Shown one piece after another: positions 17,909 to 27,556 of a stretch of DNA of 64,000 nucleotides; position 1 is the stretch's first letter; each line of letters begins with the position of its first letter. The stretch covers positions 62,001-126,000 of the forward strand of contig JBGAKH010000013.1 in NCBI GenBank assembly GCA_044224515.1. The letters run 5' to 3'. Below the pieces are notes generated by a model, which saw nothing but the letters and a program-made list of their open reading frames with translations, had not been told where the DNA came from and made no database searches. Source of the stretch: JBBATK01 sp044224515. GTDB taxonomy: Bacteria; Bacteroidota; Ignavibacteria; Kapaibacteriales; NICIL-2. The translations under genes and the position numbers were made by a program.

Positions 17909-18805
17909 ATGCAGCTTGTCATTCAGAATCTCAACAAAACGTACGCAAATGGAGTGCATGCTCTGCAGGATGTTTCGCTTAACATTCCCACCGGGATGTT
18001 CGGCTTGCTTGGTCCCAACGGAGCAGGGAAATCTACATTGATGCGTACGATAGCCACGCTTCAGGATGCTGATAGTGGATCCATTCACCTCGGTGAGCTG
18101 GATGTATTGAAGCAACCTGATGAGGTCCGCAAAGTGTTGGGATACCTACCGCAGGAGTTTGGATTGTATCCGAACATCAGCGCAGAAGTAACGCTGGATC
18201 ACTTTGCTACATTAAAAGGAATCAACTCCTCAACACAGAGAAGAGATGTCGTCCACGCCTTGCTGAAGCAGACGAATCTCTACGACCAACGCTCGAAAAA
18301 CGTGGGAGGGTTCTCGGGAGGTATGAAACAGCGTCTCGGTATCGCCATTGCTTTGCTTGGACAACCGAAACTTGTCATTGTCGACGAGCCAACTGCCGGA
18401 TTGGATCCTACCGAGCGACGTCGCTTCCTTAACCTCTTGGCTGAGATTTCCGAAAATGTCATCGTTATTCTTTCAACGCATATCGTTGAAGATGTTACGG
18501 AGTTATGTTCAAACATGGCGATGATTGCGAAGGGGCAAGTTGTAGCTGCCGGTGCACCGCAAAGTTTTATCAATGAGCTGCAGGGAAACATCTGGCAGTG
18601 CACCGTTGCGCGAACCGAGCTTGCGGCTTTGGCAGATCTATACCATGTCATTTCATCGCGTTTGGTAGGTGGACGACCGGTCGTGCATGTGTATGCGGAG
18701 CAATGTCCGGACGATGCCTTCAGTCCGGTCGACGCAAGTCTCGAAGACGTCTACTTCTATCGATTGGGAACAGGTCTGCTTGTCGAAGGAAAGGAGCGTT
18801 CATGA
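17909..18805 (+). CDS. ABC transporter ATP-binding protein
   Basis: Cytoplasmic ATPase of an ABC-2 type transporter, 298 residues. Motifs: Walker A GPNGAGKS near residue 40, Q-loop YLPQEFG, signature FSGGMKQRLGIA, Walker B LVIVDEPTAGLDP and the H-loop STHIVED. The start at 17909 (MQLVIQNLNKTY) gives the normal N-terminus; the frame extends 36 codons further upstream but that part has no family similarity. Its stop overlaps the start of the next gene in an ATGA arrangement, so the two are translationally coupled and form one transporter. Substrate unknown. Confidence 0.93.
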   Translation: MQLVIQNLNKTYANGVHALQDVSLNIPTGMFGLLGPNGAGKSTLMRTIATLQDADSGSIHLGELDVLKQPDEVRKVLGYLPQEFGLYPNISAEVTLDHFATLKGINSSTQRRDVVHALLKQTNLYDQRSKNVGGFSGGMKQRLGIAIALLGQPKLVIVDEPTAGLDPTERRRFLNLLAEISENVIVILSTHIVEDVTELCSNMAMIAKGQVVAAGAPQSFINELQGNIWQCTVARTELAALADLYHVISSRLVGGRPVVHVYAEQCPDDAFSPVDASLEDVYFYRLGTGLLVEGKERS

Positions 18806-21800
18806 TCAACATCATACGCTTCGAGCTACGCTACCTGCTCAAGAGACCGGCGACATGGGTATACTTTGTCTTGCTCTTTAGCCTGAGTTTTCTTTATGAA
18901 AGCACCGATGCCGTTACGCTCGGTGGAGGAGTGGGTAAGATTATGCGCAATGCGCCCTATGTTCTTGCTCAAGCCACCGTGTTGCTCACCTTGATTGGCT
19001 CTATAATCACCACAGCCCTTGCCGGTAGCGCGGTGTTACGCGACATCGAATTTGGTGTGCACTCGCTCTTCTACACTAAACCGATTAGCAAAGCTCAGTA
19101 TCTCTTCGGACGCTTCATTGGTGCATACGTGATGATGCTCTTCGTCTATGCGTCGATACCGATAGGCTTGCTTTTGGGTTCGGTCATGCCATGGGTGGAA
19201 GCCGACAAGATGGGTCCGATGCTTCTCACATCCTACCTGCTCCCCTTTGTCCTTTTTGTAGTACCAAACATTTTCGTCATCTCATCAATCTTCTTCACCG
19301 TTGGAACGCTGAGCAGAAACATGTTCGCGGTGTACGTACAAGGCATAGTGCTCGTCTTTGCCTATGCCCTCAGCGGAACGATTGTCGGCGGTTTGGAGAA
19401 TACACATCTTGCTGCCGTGCTGGATATGTTCGGTCTTCGAGGATTTGCGCTCGAGACGCGCTACTGGACCGTCTTTGAAAAGAACTCCCTATCGGTTCCT
19501 TTGGGAACCTTCCTTCTGCTGAATCGCGGTGTCTGGCTCGCCGTAGGTGCTTCGTTACTACTCGTGTGTTACCGCTTGTTCAAGTTCGATGTACAAGGAA
19601 GTCATCGTAAAACTCCCGCACGTAACGACGACGAGACAGTAGGCGAAGCCGGCGCACAACTGCGCATACCGCAGGTGACACAGGAGTTTGGTTTTGCGTA
19701 TCGGTGGAGGAGCTTTTATAGACTCAGTATGACAGCGATTCGAAGTATAACCGGAGATGTTCTGTTTTTAGCTCTGGCCTCCATCGGTGTTATCAATACT
19801 CTCGTAGAGCTATACTTTTCTGATCGCATCTTCGATACGCCGGTGTTTCCGGTGACCTACATGATGTTGGAGACGCTCGGTGGCTTCATCGTATTCGTGT
19901 TACTGATTTCTACATTTTACGGCGGTGAGCTGATTTGGCGAGAACGTCGGTATCGTGCACATCAAATCGTCGATTCTTTAGCGCTTCCCGGTTGGACGAC
20001 TTTCGCATCGAAAGTAGTAGCCCTCATCGTTGCGCAGATGATCGTGATTGCAGCCTTGAATTGTGCCGCCATGATCATGCAGCTGGCCAAGGGCTACACC
20101 GCAATTGAGTTCGGTCTCTACCTTCGAGAGTACTTTGTTGACAGTCTTATCACGGTGAGCTTGTTGTCTCTTTTCACCTTGAGTATTCACAGCATTGTCA
20201 ACAATAAGTACATAGGACACCTAGTTGCCGTAGCACTTTACATTGTGAGTTTGGTCTTGCCGGCTCTGAAAGTGGAACACATAATGTTCCAGTTCATGAA
20301 TACTGCATCAGGGATGTACTCAGATATGAATGCCTACGGTCCATACACCCCGCGACACCTTGTCACGAGTCTGTATTGGCTGAGCTTTTTTACCATTCTC
20401 GCGTGGATTGGGTTTCTTCTCTATGCTCGCGGGACGGAAGAGGGCATTGCCGAACGTGTACGTCAGGCACGACGTCGATTGAGCTCGAAAGCGCTCAGCT
20501 TTGCAGCTGTTGTTCTTCTCATCTTTATTGGCAGTGGCTCTTGGATCTACTACAACACAAATGTGCTTAATCGCTATGCGTCCGGTACGGACCAACGGCA
20601 TCAGCAGGCGAAATACGAGCGATCCTATCGTTCGTTCGTCTATAAAGCGCAGCCTCATATTGTTGCAACCAGCATCCGTGTCGATCTTGAACCCGAGCGT
20701 CTACGCTACAGTGCGCAGGGCACCTTTGTTCTGCGAAACAACACGCAAAGCTCCATTGATACAGTGCTCGTCAATCTCAACGATGACAAGCACTATGACA
20801 TGATCCGGTTCAATCGACCGGCTAGACTTATACGAGATGATTCGGTGGTGGGCGTGCGTCTCTATGTTTTGGAACCTGCACTACTGCCTCAGGACAGTTG
20901 CGAAATGAACTTCAATATGCATTGTGCCGTGGAAGGATTTCGAAGTAGCACGATGCCGACTGACATCGCCTACAATGGAACCTTCATCCACTCCGATGTG
21001 TTTCCTCAATTAGGTTATCAAGCAGAGGCTGAGATCAGTGACGAGTCGGAGCGAAAAAAAGAAGGCTTGTCGACTCGCGAGCGCATGTTGTCCATCGATG
21101 ATCCTCGAGGTCTGTCGCGTAACTATCTCTCTGCTAACGCAGACTGGATGCGCTTCGAGATGACAATCAGCACCGCGCCGGATCAAATCGCGGTAGCTCC
21201 GGGATATCTACAACGTGAGTGGAGTGAAAACGGTCGGCGAGTGTTTCGCTATATGATGGATGCCCCAATCCTGAATTTCTATTCCTTGCTCTCGGCTCGC
21301 TATGAAGTCAAGCGTGACAGCGTGAACGGCATCGCACTGGAAGTGTACTATCACAAAGGACACGAATTTAACGTCGATCGCATGATTGGCTCCATGAAGA
21401 AGTCTCTGAACTACTTCGCAACCAACTTCGCAGCCTTTCAGTATCGCCAAATGCGCATTCTGGAGTTTCCACGCTACCAAAGCTTTGCACAGTCTTTTCC
21501 GAACACGGTCCCTTACTCCGAATCCATAGGCTTCATTGCACGTATTAAAAGTGAAGAAGACATCGACTATCCATTCTATGTGACAGCGCACGAGGTTGCC
21601 CATCAATGGTGGGGACATCAGGTTGTGGGCGCAGCGGTGCAGGGTGCCACCATGCTGTCGGAGAGTTTCGCCGAGTATTCCGCACTCATGGTTATGAAGC
21701 ATGAGTATGGAGAAGCAACCATGAAGAAGTTTCTCAAGTTTGCGCTTAATTCATATCTACGCGGACGCAGTACTGAACGCTCTAAAGAACAACCGCTCTA

Positions 21801-22377
21801 CTTGAATGAGAATCAACAGTATCTGCACTACAATAAAGGATCTTTGGTGCTCTACGCATTGGCAGACTACATTGGTGAAGATTCTCTCAATGCTGCACTT
21901 TCGCGCTTTTGTAAGAACTATCGCTTTCAAGCCGCACCGTATGCAACGTCGAAAAACTTCTTGGCGGAACTCCGACGAGTTGTTCCTGACTCACTGCAGT
22001 ATCTTGTTGAAGACAACTTCGAGACGATTACTTTGTACGATAACCGAATTAAGAACGCGAAGTACAAGGAAGTAAGTCCGGGCTCGTACTCGGTGACCTT
22101 CAGCGTTGAATCTCGCAAGTTGCGGGCCGACTCCTTAGGAAGGGAGCACGAGATTCCGCTGCATGACTATGTCGACATCGGCATTTTCGATGAACACGAA
22201 GACCCTCGAACAAAACTTGGCAAAGCACTGCTGCTGAAGAGAGTGAAGCTGGACAATGCATCGCGAGAGTTTCAGTTTCAAATTAGCGGCAAGCCTGCCA
22301 AAGCGGGAATTGACCCAATGAACAAACTCATTGATCGAGATGCCGAAGACAACGTGATGACAGTCGAAGCTCCTTAA
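18802..22377 (+). CDS. ABC-2 permease fused to M1-family aminopeptidase domain
   Basis: 1191-residue fusion. Residues 1 to about 590 hold two ABC-2-like membrane blocks, each of about six segments, the first preceded by FELRYLLKRPATW. From about 610 the protein is largely outside the membrane and contains a gluzincin M1 peptidase domain. The zinc motif HEVAH lies at 930-934, followed 19 residues later by Glu954 in LSESFAEYSA; canonical M1 enzymes have 18. The FPRYQSFAQSFPNTVPYSESIGF region precedes it. This architecture is known in Bacteroidota as 'ABC transporter permease/M1 family aminopeptidase'. The ATG at 18802 overlaps the ATPase stop. Whether the peptidase acts on the exported substrate is not known. 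Confidence 0.9.
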   Translation: MINIIRFELRYLLKRPATWVYFVLLFSLSFLYESTDAVTLGGGVGKIMRNAPYVLAQATVLLTLIGSIITTALAGSAVLRDIEFGVHSLFYTKPISKAQYLFGRFIGAYVMMLFVYASIPIGLLLGSVMPWVEADKMGPMLLTSYLLPFVLFVVPNIFVISSIFFTVGTLSRNMFAVYVQGIVLVFAYALSGTIVGGLENTHLAAVLDMFGLRGFALETRYWTVFEKNSLSVPLGTFLLLNRGVWLAVGASLLLVCYRLFKFDVQGSHRKTPARNDDETVGEAGAQLRIPQVTQEFGFAYRWRSFYRLSMTAIRSITGDVLFLALASIGVINTLVELYFSDRIFDTPVFPVTYMMLETLGGFIVFVLLISTFYGGELIWRERRYRAHQIVDSLALPGWTTFASKVVALIVAQMIVIAALNCAAMIMQLAKGYTAIEFGLYLREYFVDSLITVSLLSLFTLSIHSIVNNKYIGHLVAVALYIVSLVLPALKVEHIMFQFMNTASGMYSDMNAYGPYTPRHLVTSLYWLSFFTILAWIGFLLYARGTEEGIAERVRQARRRLSSKALSFAAVVLLIFIGSGSWIYYNTNVLNRYASGTDQRHQQAKYERSYRSFVYKAQPHIVATSIRVDLEPERLRYSAQGTFVLRNNTQSSIDTVLVNLNDDKHYDMIRFNRPARLIRDDSVVGVRLYVLEPALLPQDSCEMNFNMHCAVEGFRSSTMPTDIAYNGTFIHSDVFPQLGYQAEAEISDESERKKEGLSTRERMLSIDDPRGLSRNYLSANADWMRFEMTISTAPDQIAVAPGYLQREWSENGRRVFRYMMDAPILNFYSLLSARYEVKRDSVNGIALEVYYHKGHEFNVDRMIGSMKKSLNYFATNFAAFQYRQMRILEFPRYQSFAQSFPNTVPYSESIGFIARIKSEEDIDYPFYVTAHEVAHQWWGHQVVGAAVQGATMLSESFAEYSALMVMKHEYGEATMKKFLKFALNSYLRGRSTERSKEQPLYLNENQQYLHYNKGSLVLYALADYIGEDSLNAALSRFCKNYRFQAAPYATSKNFLAELRRVVPDSLQYLVEDNFETITLYDNRIKNAKYKEVSPGSYSVTFSVESRKLRADSLGREHEIPLHDYVDIGIFDEHEDPRTKLGKALLLKRVKLDNASREFQFQISGKPAKAGIDPMNKLIDRDAEDNVMTVEAP

Positions 22378-22444
22378 TGAGCGGTGTGAAGCACCCATCA
22401 AGGCGACCAGAGGTAAAAAGTGCCCATCAGAGCATGGTGTTTAG

Positions 22445-22465
22445 GGCATGCGCGTAGCGCATGCC
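22445..22465. repeat. GC-rich triloop palindrome
   Basis: Perfect 9-bp stem GGCATGCGC / GCGCATGCC around loop GTA, 67 bp past the permease-peptidase stop. No T-run follows. Same general form as the hairpins at 4362, 33696 and 42991. Confidence 0.55.
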
Positions 22466-22556
22466 TCGCAACCAAGTCCCAAAAAGTTCTCAACAATTGC
22501 GAGCTGTCGGGAGACCTTAACCTCTTTGCGGCCCGCAGCTGTGTTATTTTGGCGCA

Positions 22557-24332
22557 ATGAGCACCATGTCTGATACATCTGTAACAATCGCCGACGCACA
22601 CTTCATCGTAGTGGACGTTGAGACGACCGGTATCAGCGGTAGTGCCAATCGCGTAACGGAAATCGGGATTCTTGTTGTGCGCGATGGAGAAGTGCGACAG
22701 ACCTTTCGCTCTTTGGTTAACCCTCGACAGTTCATTCCTTCTTTCATAGAGAGCCTGACCGGTATTACAAACGCGATGGTCATGAATGCACCGGAAGAGG
22801 CGGATGTCTTTCAGCAGGTGCACAAAATTATGTCCCTGCCGAACGCGGTATTTGTCGCACACAATGCTACCTTCGACTGGTCATTTGTCTCCAATGCACT
22901 TTTGCGATCCGGATTGGACGTACCGGACCTGCCGATTCTCTGTACCTGCAAACTTGCCAATCGTCTGCTCCCCAAAAAGCAGAAGAAGAATCTCGGAGCT
23001 GTGGCACAGCATTTCAATGTTCGCATCGAAGGCCGACACCGAGCTTTTGGCGATGCGGAAGCAACGGCAACAGTTCTGCTGGAGTTCTTGGATATGCTCG
23101 AGCAGGAGCATGACATCGAGGATCTTGATGACCTGCTTTCATTTCAGTATAAGAGACTGAAAAATTTCCATGCTGAACCGAAAGTTCTCAAAAAGGTGCA
23201 GCAATACCTGGATGACTTGCCTAGTGAACCGGGCGTGTATTACATGCTTGACTCCGATGGGTTCATTATGTACATCGGCAAAGCAAAGTCTCTGACGGAC
23301 CGGGTTCGCAGTTACTTTCAGATGAGTGCGCAGCACCCTGAAAAGATCGCGAAGATGGTCCGAAAGGTGCACACGATTAATTGGGAAGAGACGGGATCGG
23401 AACTTGGCGCTTTGTTACTTGAGTCGCGCGAGATTAAGCGCCACAAGCCACCCTTCAACACGGTGAGTAAGAAGATTAGGCGCTATCCGTTCTTGAGGCT
23501 CGACACTACTTCAGATTTTCCAACAGTTGAGTTCTGCGACTATATCCTCAACGACGGCGCGGAGTATTACGGACCATTCCTCTACCGGGGGATGGTGCAA
23601 GAAGTGCTAGAGACTATCACTCGGAACTTCAAACTTCGACTCTGTTCTGAACCCTTACAGCCCTCTCCGTCTGTGCGCCCTTGCTTCTACTATCACATTG
23701 AAAAGTGTGCCGCCCCCTGTGCTGCCGAGCAGTCCAAAGAATCATACGCTCTTGAGGTTGACGCGGTGCGACGATTTCTTTCCGGCTATTCGGAAGGTGT
23801 GGTGTCGATGATGGAGCATGAAATGCAAGCCTGTGCCGAGCGCCTCGAGTTCGAACAAGCTGCGATGCTGCGCAACCGTTTGAAAGAGCTGAAGAAGCTT
23901 TTCGAGAGGAACCACAATGGCTCCACCGCCGTGAACAAGACGAATTTGATTGTCGTTGTACCGGCTAGTCAGCGAGAAAAGACCGTGGAGGTATTTTGTT
24001 TAAGGCGTGGGTTTTTGGCACATCAACAAATTATCGGACGTCGGGCTTCTTTGGCGCCGCTGAAAGAGAGCTTGCGCGGTCTGTATGGTGGTGGTGAAGA
24101 GTTGGCATTTGAGCTGAGTTTGGAGCAGGTAGATGAGCTTCGCATCATTTCTCAATGGGTTTACCGAAAGCGCAATGAATCGTACAGCATCTATGTTGAA
24201 GACCAAAACATCGACGAACTCTTTGAGCAGCTAAGTGAGCTGATTCGTCATAGTTTTGACGAAGGTTCCAGTTTGCGAAGCGACGAGGTGCAGCAGACTT
24301 CCGTGTTTGCGGCAGATCAGAGTGCTACTTGA
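22557..24332 (+). CDS. DEDD exonuclease (DnaQ-like) fused to UvrC-like GIY-YIG nuclease
   Basis: 591 residues. The N-terminal 185 residues are a DnaQ/polymerase III epsilon-type 3'-5' exonuclease: DVETTG (DxE) near residue 20, HNATFDWSFV, and HRAFGDAEAT. Residues about 215-300 are a GIY-YIG endonuclease (GVYYMLDSDG, MYIGKAKSL, DRVRSYF). The UvrC-like cysteine cluster CFYYHIEKCAAPC is near 380-395. A UVR motif (CAERLEFEQAAMLRNRL) is near 425. The UvrC C-terminal RNase H-like and HhH parts are absent, so like Cho it has only the 3'-incision half. Fusions of this kind are known. A second ATG lies three codons downstream. The role is presumably DNA repair, but its exact substrate is not established. 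Confidence 0.9.
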   Translation: MSTMSDTSVTIADAHFIVVDVETTGISGSANRVTEIGILVVRDGEVRQTFRSLVNPRQFIPSFIESLTGITNAMVMNAPEEADVFQQVHKIMSLPNAVFVAHNATFDWSFVSNALLRSGLDVPDLPILCTCKLANRLLPKKQKKNLGAVAQHFNVRIEGRHRAFGDAEATATVLLEFLDMLEQEHDIEDLDDLLSFQYKRLKNFHAEPKVLKKVQQYLDDLPSEPGVYYMLDSDGFIMYIGKAKSLTDRVRSYFQMSAQHPEKIAKMVRKVHTINWEETGSELGALLLESREIKRHKPPFNTVSKKIRRYPFLRLDTTSDFPTVEFCDYILNDGAEYYGPFLYRGMVQEVLETITRNFKLRLCSEPLQPSPSVRPCFYYHIEKCAAPCAAEQSKESYALEVDAVRRFLSGYSEGVVSMMEHEMQACAERLEFEQAAMLRNRLKELKKLFERNHNGSTAVNKTNLIVVVPASQREKTVEVFCLRRGFLAHQQIIGRRASLAPLKESLRGLYGGGEELAFELSLEQVDELRIISQWVYRKRNESYSIYVEDQNIDELFEQLSELIRHSFDEGSSLRSDEVQQTSVFAADQSAT

Positions 24333-24546
24333 GAGCTGTTTCAATGTTGACCTGAGGTTCTCACGAATGAGTATGGTGGCGACCGGTAGAGCGTCGATCA
24401 TCCTTCAACCGCAGTACTTTTTAGAGATTCACCCGTTTACTCGTGCGGAGTCAATCAGCCGAACGCTGCTTTCGTTCAACTGCACACGTGTTTACGCGTC
24501 GTCCGGACATTCATTTCTTTATCCAATTACTGATTGCAATTTCACC

Positions 24547-25377
24547 ATGTCACTACTACAAGCCATCATAATCGGTATCGTTCAAGGCTTAACGGAGTTT
24601 ATTCCGGTTAGTTCAACGGCACATATGACGATCAGTGCCAGTCTGATGAACCTCATTGATACAGCTCACCCGGAAAAGTGGACGGCTTTTATGGCGGTTG
24701 TGCAGCTCGGGACTTTGGCGGCGGTACTGCTGTACTTTGCGGCTGACATTAAGTCGGTAAGTCTCGCCTTCATTGCGGAGAACCTTCGAGAGCGTCGGGC
24801 GCTACGAGAGCAAAGCGATGACGCTCGAATGGGCTGGTACGTCATCATTGGTAGCGCGCCGATCATGCTCTTGGGTTTTGCGCTGAAAAAAATCATCGAA
24901 GGAACCTTGACCAAGGATCTTCATGTGATTGCGGTGATGCTCGTTCTTGTGTCGATTGTGTTGTTTGTTGCAGAGAAAGTTTCTTCACTGAAACGTACTC
25001 TTGCTGACTTGAGCATGAAGGATGCCATAGTAATCGGCTTCTCACAGTGTTTTGCTTTGTTACCGGGTGCTTCTCGATCGGGATCCACAATGTCAGCCGG
25101 TTTGTTTCTTGGTATGACGCGCGAGGCGGCTGCTCGATTCTCGTTTTTGCTTAGTATTCCGGCTGTAGCGGCGAGCGGTCTCTATGAATTCATGAAGTAC
25201 GCCAAAGATCTCAGCTCGAGTGATTTGACTGCTGTGGGAGTGGCTACATGCGTGGCAGCGATTAGTGGTTACTTCTCAATCGCCTTTCTGTTGCGATTCT
25301 TGCGATCCAACAGCACGATGCTTTTTATTGCATACAGAGTCGTGCTGGCGCTAGTCATTCGTATGTACATGTGGTAG
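24547..25377 (+). CDS. uppP: Undecaprenyl-diphosphatase (UppP/BacA)
   Basis: Membrane phosphatase that recycles undecaprenyl diphosphate to the monophosphate carrier used in peptidoglycan and polysaccharide assembly; it confers some bacitracin tolerance. 276 residues, a normal size, with about eight membrane segments. Both family motifs are present: GLTEFIPVSSTAH near residue 15-27 and LLPGASRSGSTM near 175. The ATG at 24547 begins exactly where the family begins (MSLLQAIIIG). The frame is open for 97 codons further upstream, overlapping the previous gene, but that extension has no membrane or family character. Confidence 0.96.
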   Translation: MSLLQAIIIGIVQGLTEFIPVSSTAHMTISASLMNLIDTAHPEKWTAFMAVVQLGTLAAVLLYFAADIKSVSLAFIAENLRERRALREQSDDARMGWYVIIGSAPIMLLGFALKKIIEGTLTKDLHVIAVMLVLVSIVLFVAEKVSSLKRTLADLSMKDAIVIGFSQCFALLPGASRSGSTMSAGLFLGMTREAAARFSFLLSIPAVAASGLYEFMKYAKDLSSSDLTAVGVATCVAAISGYFSIAFLLRFLRSNSTMLFIAYRVVLALVIRMYMW

Positions 25378-25416
25378 GGTCTTAGACCAAGGTTTCTTGA
25401 GAATTATTTGGGCGAC

Positions 25417-25923
25417 ATGAAAGTATCGATCATAGTGGCAATGGACGAGCAGCGGGGGATTGGCATCAACAACAATTTACCCTGGCGCTTGTCCGATGAC
25501 TTGAAAGCATTTAAAACCCGGACAATGGGGCATCACATTGTGATGGGAAGGAAAACTTATGAGAGCATCGGTCGCCCACTTCCGGGTCGTACCATGATCG
25601 TTGTCAGCAGGAACAAGAGTTTTAGCGCTAGCGGCTGTATTGTTGTTGACAGTCCAAGTGCAGCACTCGATACCGCGCGGGCGGCGAACGAGACGGAGTG
25701 CTTTATCATCGGTGGCGCCGAGCTCTACCGTCAAATGCTTGAAGAGTGTACAGATCTGTATATCAGCAAAGTGAAAGCAGTGTGTGAATGTGATGCCTTC
25801 TTTGTAGAGCTCCGAGAGGAGGATTGGGTAGAAGTCGAGCGCATTGAGCATACGCGCGATGCAAACAATGACTTTGATTGGACGCTGGTACACCTAAACA
25901 GAAAGGCAGCTCTCACTGCGTAG
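25417..25923 (+). CDS. folA: Dihydrofolate reductase
   Basis: Reduces dihydrofolate to tetrahydrofolate with NADPH. 168 residues, normal size. Recognisable elements: MKVSIIVAMDEQRGIG at the N-terminus, NNLPWRL, the acidic residue in DDLKAFK, MGRKTYESIGRPLPGR with the NADPH-binding arginine, and FIIGGAELYRQ. The start at 25417 is preferred over an in-frame TTG at 25408. It lies 40 bp after uppP on the same strand and may be co-transcribed. It converges with the MoxR gene. Confidence 0.96.
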   Translation: MKVSIIVAMDEQRGIGINNNLPWRLSDDLKAFKTRTMGHHIVMGRKTYESIGRPLPGRTMIVVSRNKSFSASGCIVVDSPSAALDTARAANETECFIIGGAELYRQMLEECTDLYISKVKAVCECDAFFVELREEDWVEVERIEHTRDANNDFDWTLVHLNRKAALTA

Positions 25924-26066
25924 ATGGCATAGAAAAAGGTGCACACCACGCTGTAGAAATGTGGTGAAAAACTTCCGCGCACTGCAGGCTTAAAGTGCAC
26001 ACTGAGTGAAGCACTATGCGCGCTAGGTACAAAGGTTTGGTCGATACTTTCGTTACGTTATCGACA

Positions 26067-27410
26067 TTAGGATTTTCCGCTTTCTTGCAGACGTTCCTTC
26101 TTTTCTTGGGCACGTGACTGTTCGCGTTCGATGTCTTGGAAGACCTTCGTCATAAGTTGTTCAACCGAGTTCTTAAGTTCACGGACTTCATCGGAAGAAG
26201 GGATAAAGTCTGCCATGAACTTTTCAAGCGAGCGTTGGTTTTGAGCTACCGTTTTGTCCACACCTCCAAAGGTCTCCTTGAACCAATCAACAAAGTTCCG
26301 TCGAGCAGGGGTTTGCGTTAGCTCACCCAAAGACATATTAATCATCGAGTGGTCATCTCTGATGTGCATCAAGAGAGTTTCGAAAGCCAGGAGTGTGGAA
26401 ATCTGGTCGAAACCATTTGAGGAAAGCAAAGTATTCTGCACCGTTTGAAAAGCTTTCTTGTAGAGAGCGATTTCCTCCGGAACACCTACCGTTGCAAACA
26501 CAAAGTAGAGCTTGGATATATCTTCATGCGTGACTGCGGTGCGGGCACGCAGTAGCGCGAGTGCACGAAGCAGGTCAATAGATTTTGCTTGGGTACGAGG
26601 CGAGATATAGAAGTCGTTGTAGTGACCTGTGGACTGACCCTTATGGGATTCTCGCAGTGCTCTATTGCGAAGGAACTCGAAGTGGCGAACAACAAGATTC
26701 ATGAAATACAGGTCTTCCGGCTTGATGCTGATGTGAAATTTCTCATTGCGACCGGTTATCACCTCGTGCATCGAGATCAATTCAGAAAAGGGAATTTTTC
26801 CGGGTGGCGGAGCTGTCCTTGAACCGTGCTGCAAGTATTTCTGGGCGATTTTGAACTGATTGTAGGGCTCTTTGTCAGGCAAAATCAGCGCTTTGAAGAT
26901 GAATCGGTCAAGTAAGGCTTCCGTTACCTCCGTGACGCGAAGGTAGTTGGTAGAAGCGATGACTGTGTGAATGGAAGCCGCCTGATTTTGAACCCCTCTG
27001 ATCAGGCGACGCTCGTTCAGCAAGGAAAGCAGTGCTCTGAGAGTGAAGTCATTTGCATCGAAAATCTCGTCAATAAACCCAAATTCACTCTCAACCAAAG
27101 AACCGGTCGTATTGTGCTTTATAATGCCCGTTTTGAGCAGTTCTATGTCCAAGCCACCGAAATAGGTGTCCGGCTGCTGCTCCTTGGAAGCTTGTACTCT
27201 AAAAATGTTTGCGCCCTCAAACATGCCGAAAATCTGCTCTGCGAGCAGGGTTTTGCCCACACCCGTGCGACTTTGGAGCAACATGTGCTCTCCGGTGAGC
27301 AGAGCGCAAAAGGCTTGTTCGATGACTTCTTCGCGGTTTACAACGCGCTGGCCGATGAATTGGGCCGCATTTTTCAATTTTAGAGCGATTTCCTCGATGG
27401 AAAGGTGCAT
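26067..27410 (-). CDS. MoxR-family AAA+ ATPase
   Basis: 447-residue AAA+ ATPase of the MoxR/RavA group, chaperone-like proteins that usually work with VWA-domain partners to assemble or activate complexes. Walker A SRTGVGKT lies near residue 45. Walker B is FGFIDEIFDAND, and sensor 1 is IASTNYL. The arginine-finger region LDRFIFKALILPDKEP follows. The RavA-like sequence FGGLDIELLKTG is also present. The C-terminal 60 residues are charged and probably helical. The ATG at 27410 has GGGGA a few bases upstream; the frame continues 16 codons further. A VWA gene is not adjacent, but one starts 36 kb away at 63114. Confidence 0.9.
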   Translation of the reverse strand: MHLSIEEIALKLKNAAQFIGQRVVNREEVIEQAFCALLTGEHMLLQSRTGVGKTLLAEQIFGMFEGANIFRVQASKEQQPDTYFGGLDIELLKTGIIKHNTTGSLVESEFGFIDEIFDANDFTLRALLSLLNERRLIRGVQNQAASIHTVIASTNYLRVTEVTEALLDRFIFKALILPDKEPYNQFKIAQKYLQHGSRTAPPPGKIPFSELISMHEVITGRNEKFHISIKPEDLYFMNLVVRHFEFLRNRALRESHKGQSTGHYNDFYISPRTQAKSIDLLRALALLRARTAVTHEDISKLYFVFATVGVPEEIALYKKAFQTVQNTLLSSNGFDQISTLLAFETLLMHIRDDHSMINMSLGELTQTPARRNFVDWFKETFGGVDKTVAQNQRSLEKFMADFIPSSDEVRELKNSVEQLMTKVFQDIEREQSRAQEKKERLQESGKS

Positions 27411-27493
27411 AGTTCCCCAGAGCAGATGTGCATTCTCGTGACGAAGTCTAAAATACAATTCCTGAGACGATACCCACTTGTGTAAAAATCCTT

Positions 27494-27523
27494 TTTGAAA
27501 TTCAACTTTTCGTTCTATTTTTG
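27494..27523 (+). promoter_or_regulatory. Bacteroidota-type promoter for rplU-rpmA
   Basis: TTTG (27494-27497), an 18-nt spacer and TATTTTTG (27516-27523), an exact TAnnTTTG -7 element. Predicted start near 27530, 27 nt before the rplU ATG. Confidence 0.6.
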
Positions 27524-27556
27524 CAGTCCTATCAAATCATCGTTAGGCTAAACACC

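Noticed and set aside
24256..24546. 97-codon upstream extension of UppP
   Set aside because: It overlaps the end of the nuclease fusion gene and lacks membrane character; UppP proteins begin at MSLLQA.
25942..25965. Hairpin CACCAC / GTGGTG between folA and the MoxR gene as a terminator
   Set aside because: Six-base arms with an 11-nt loop and a distant T-run; too weak to list as a feature.
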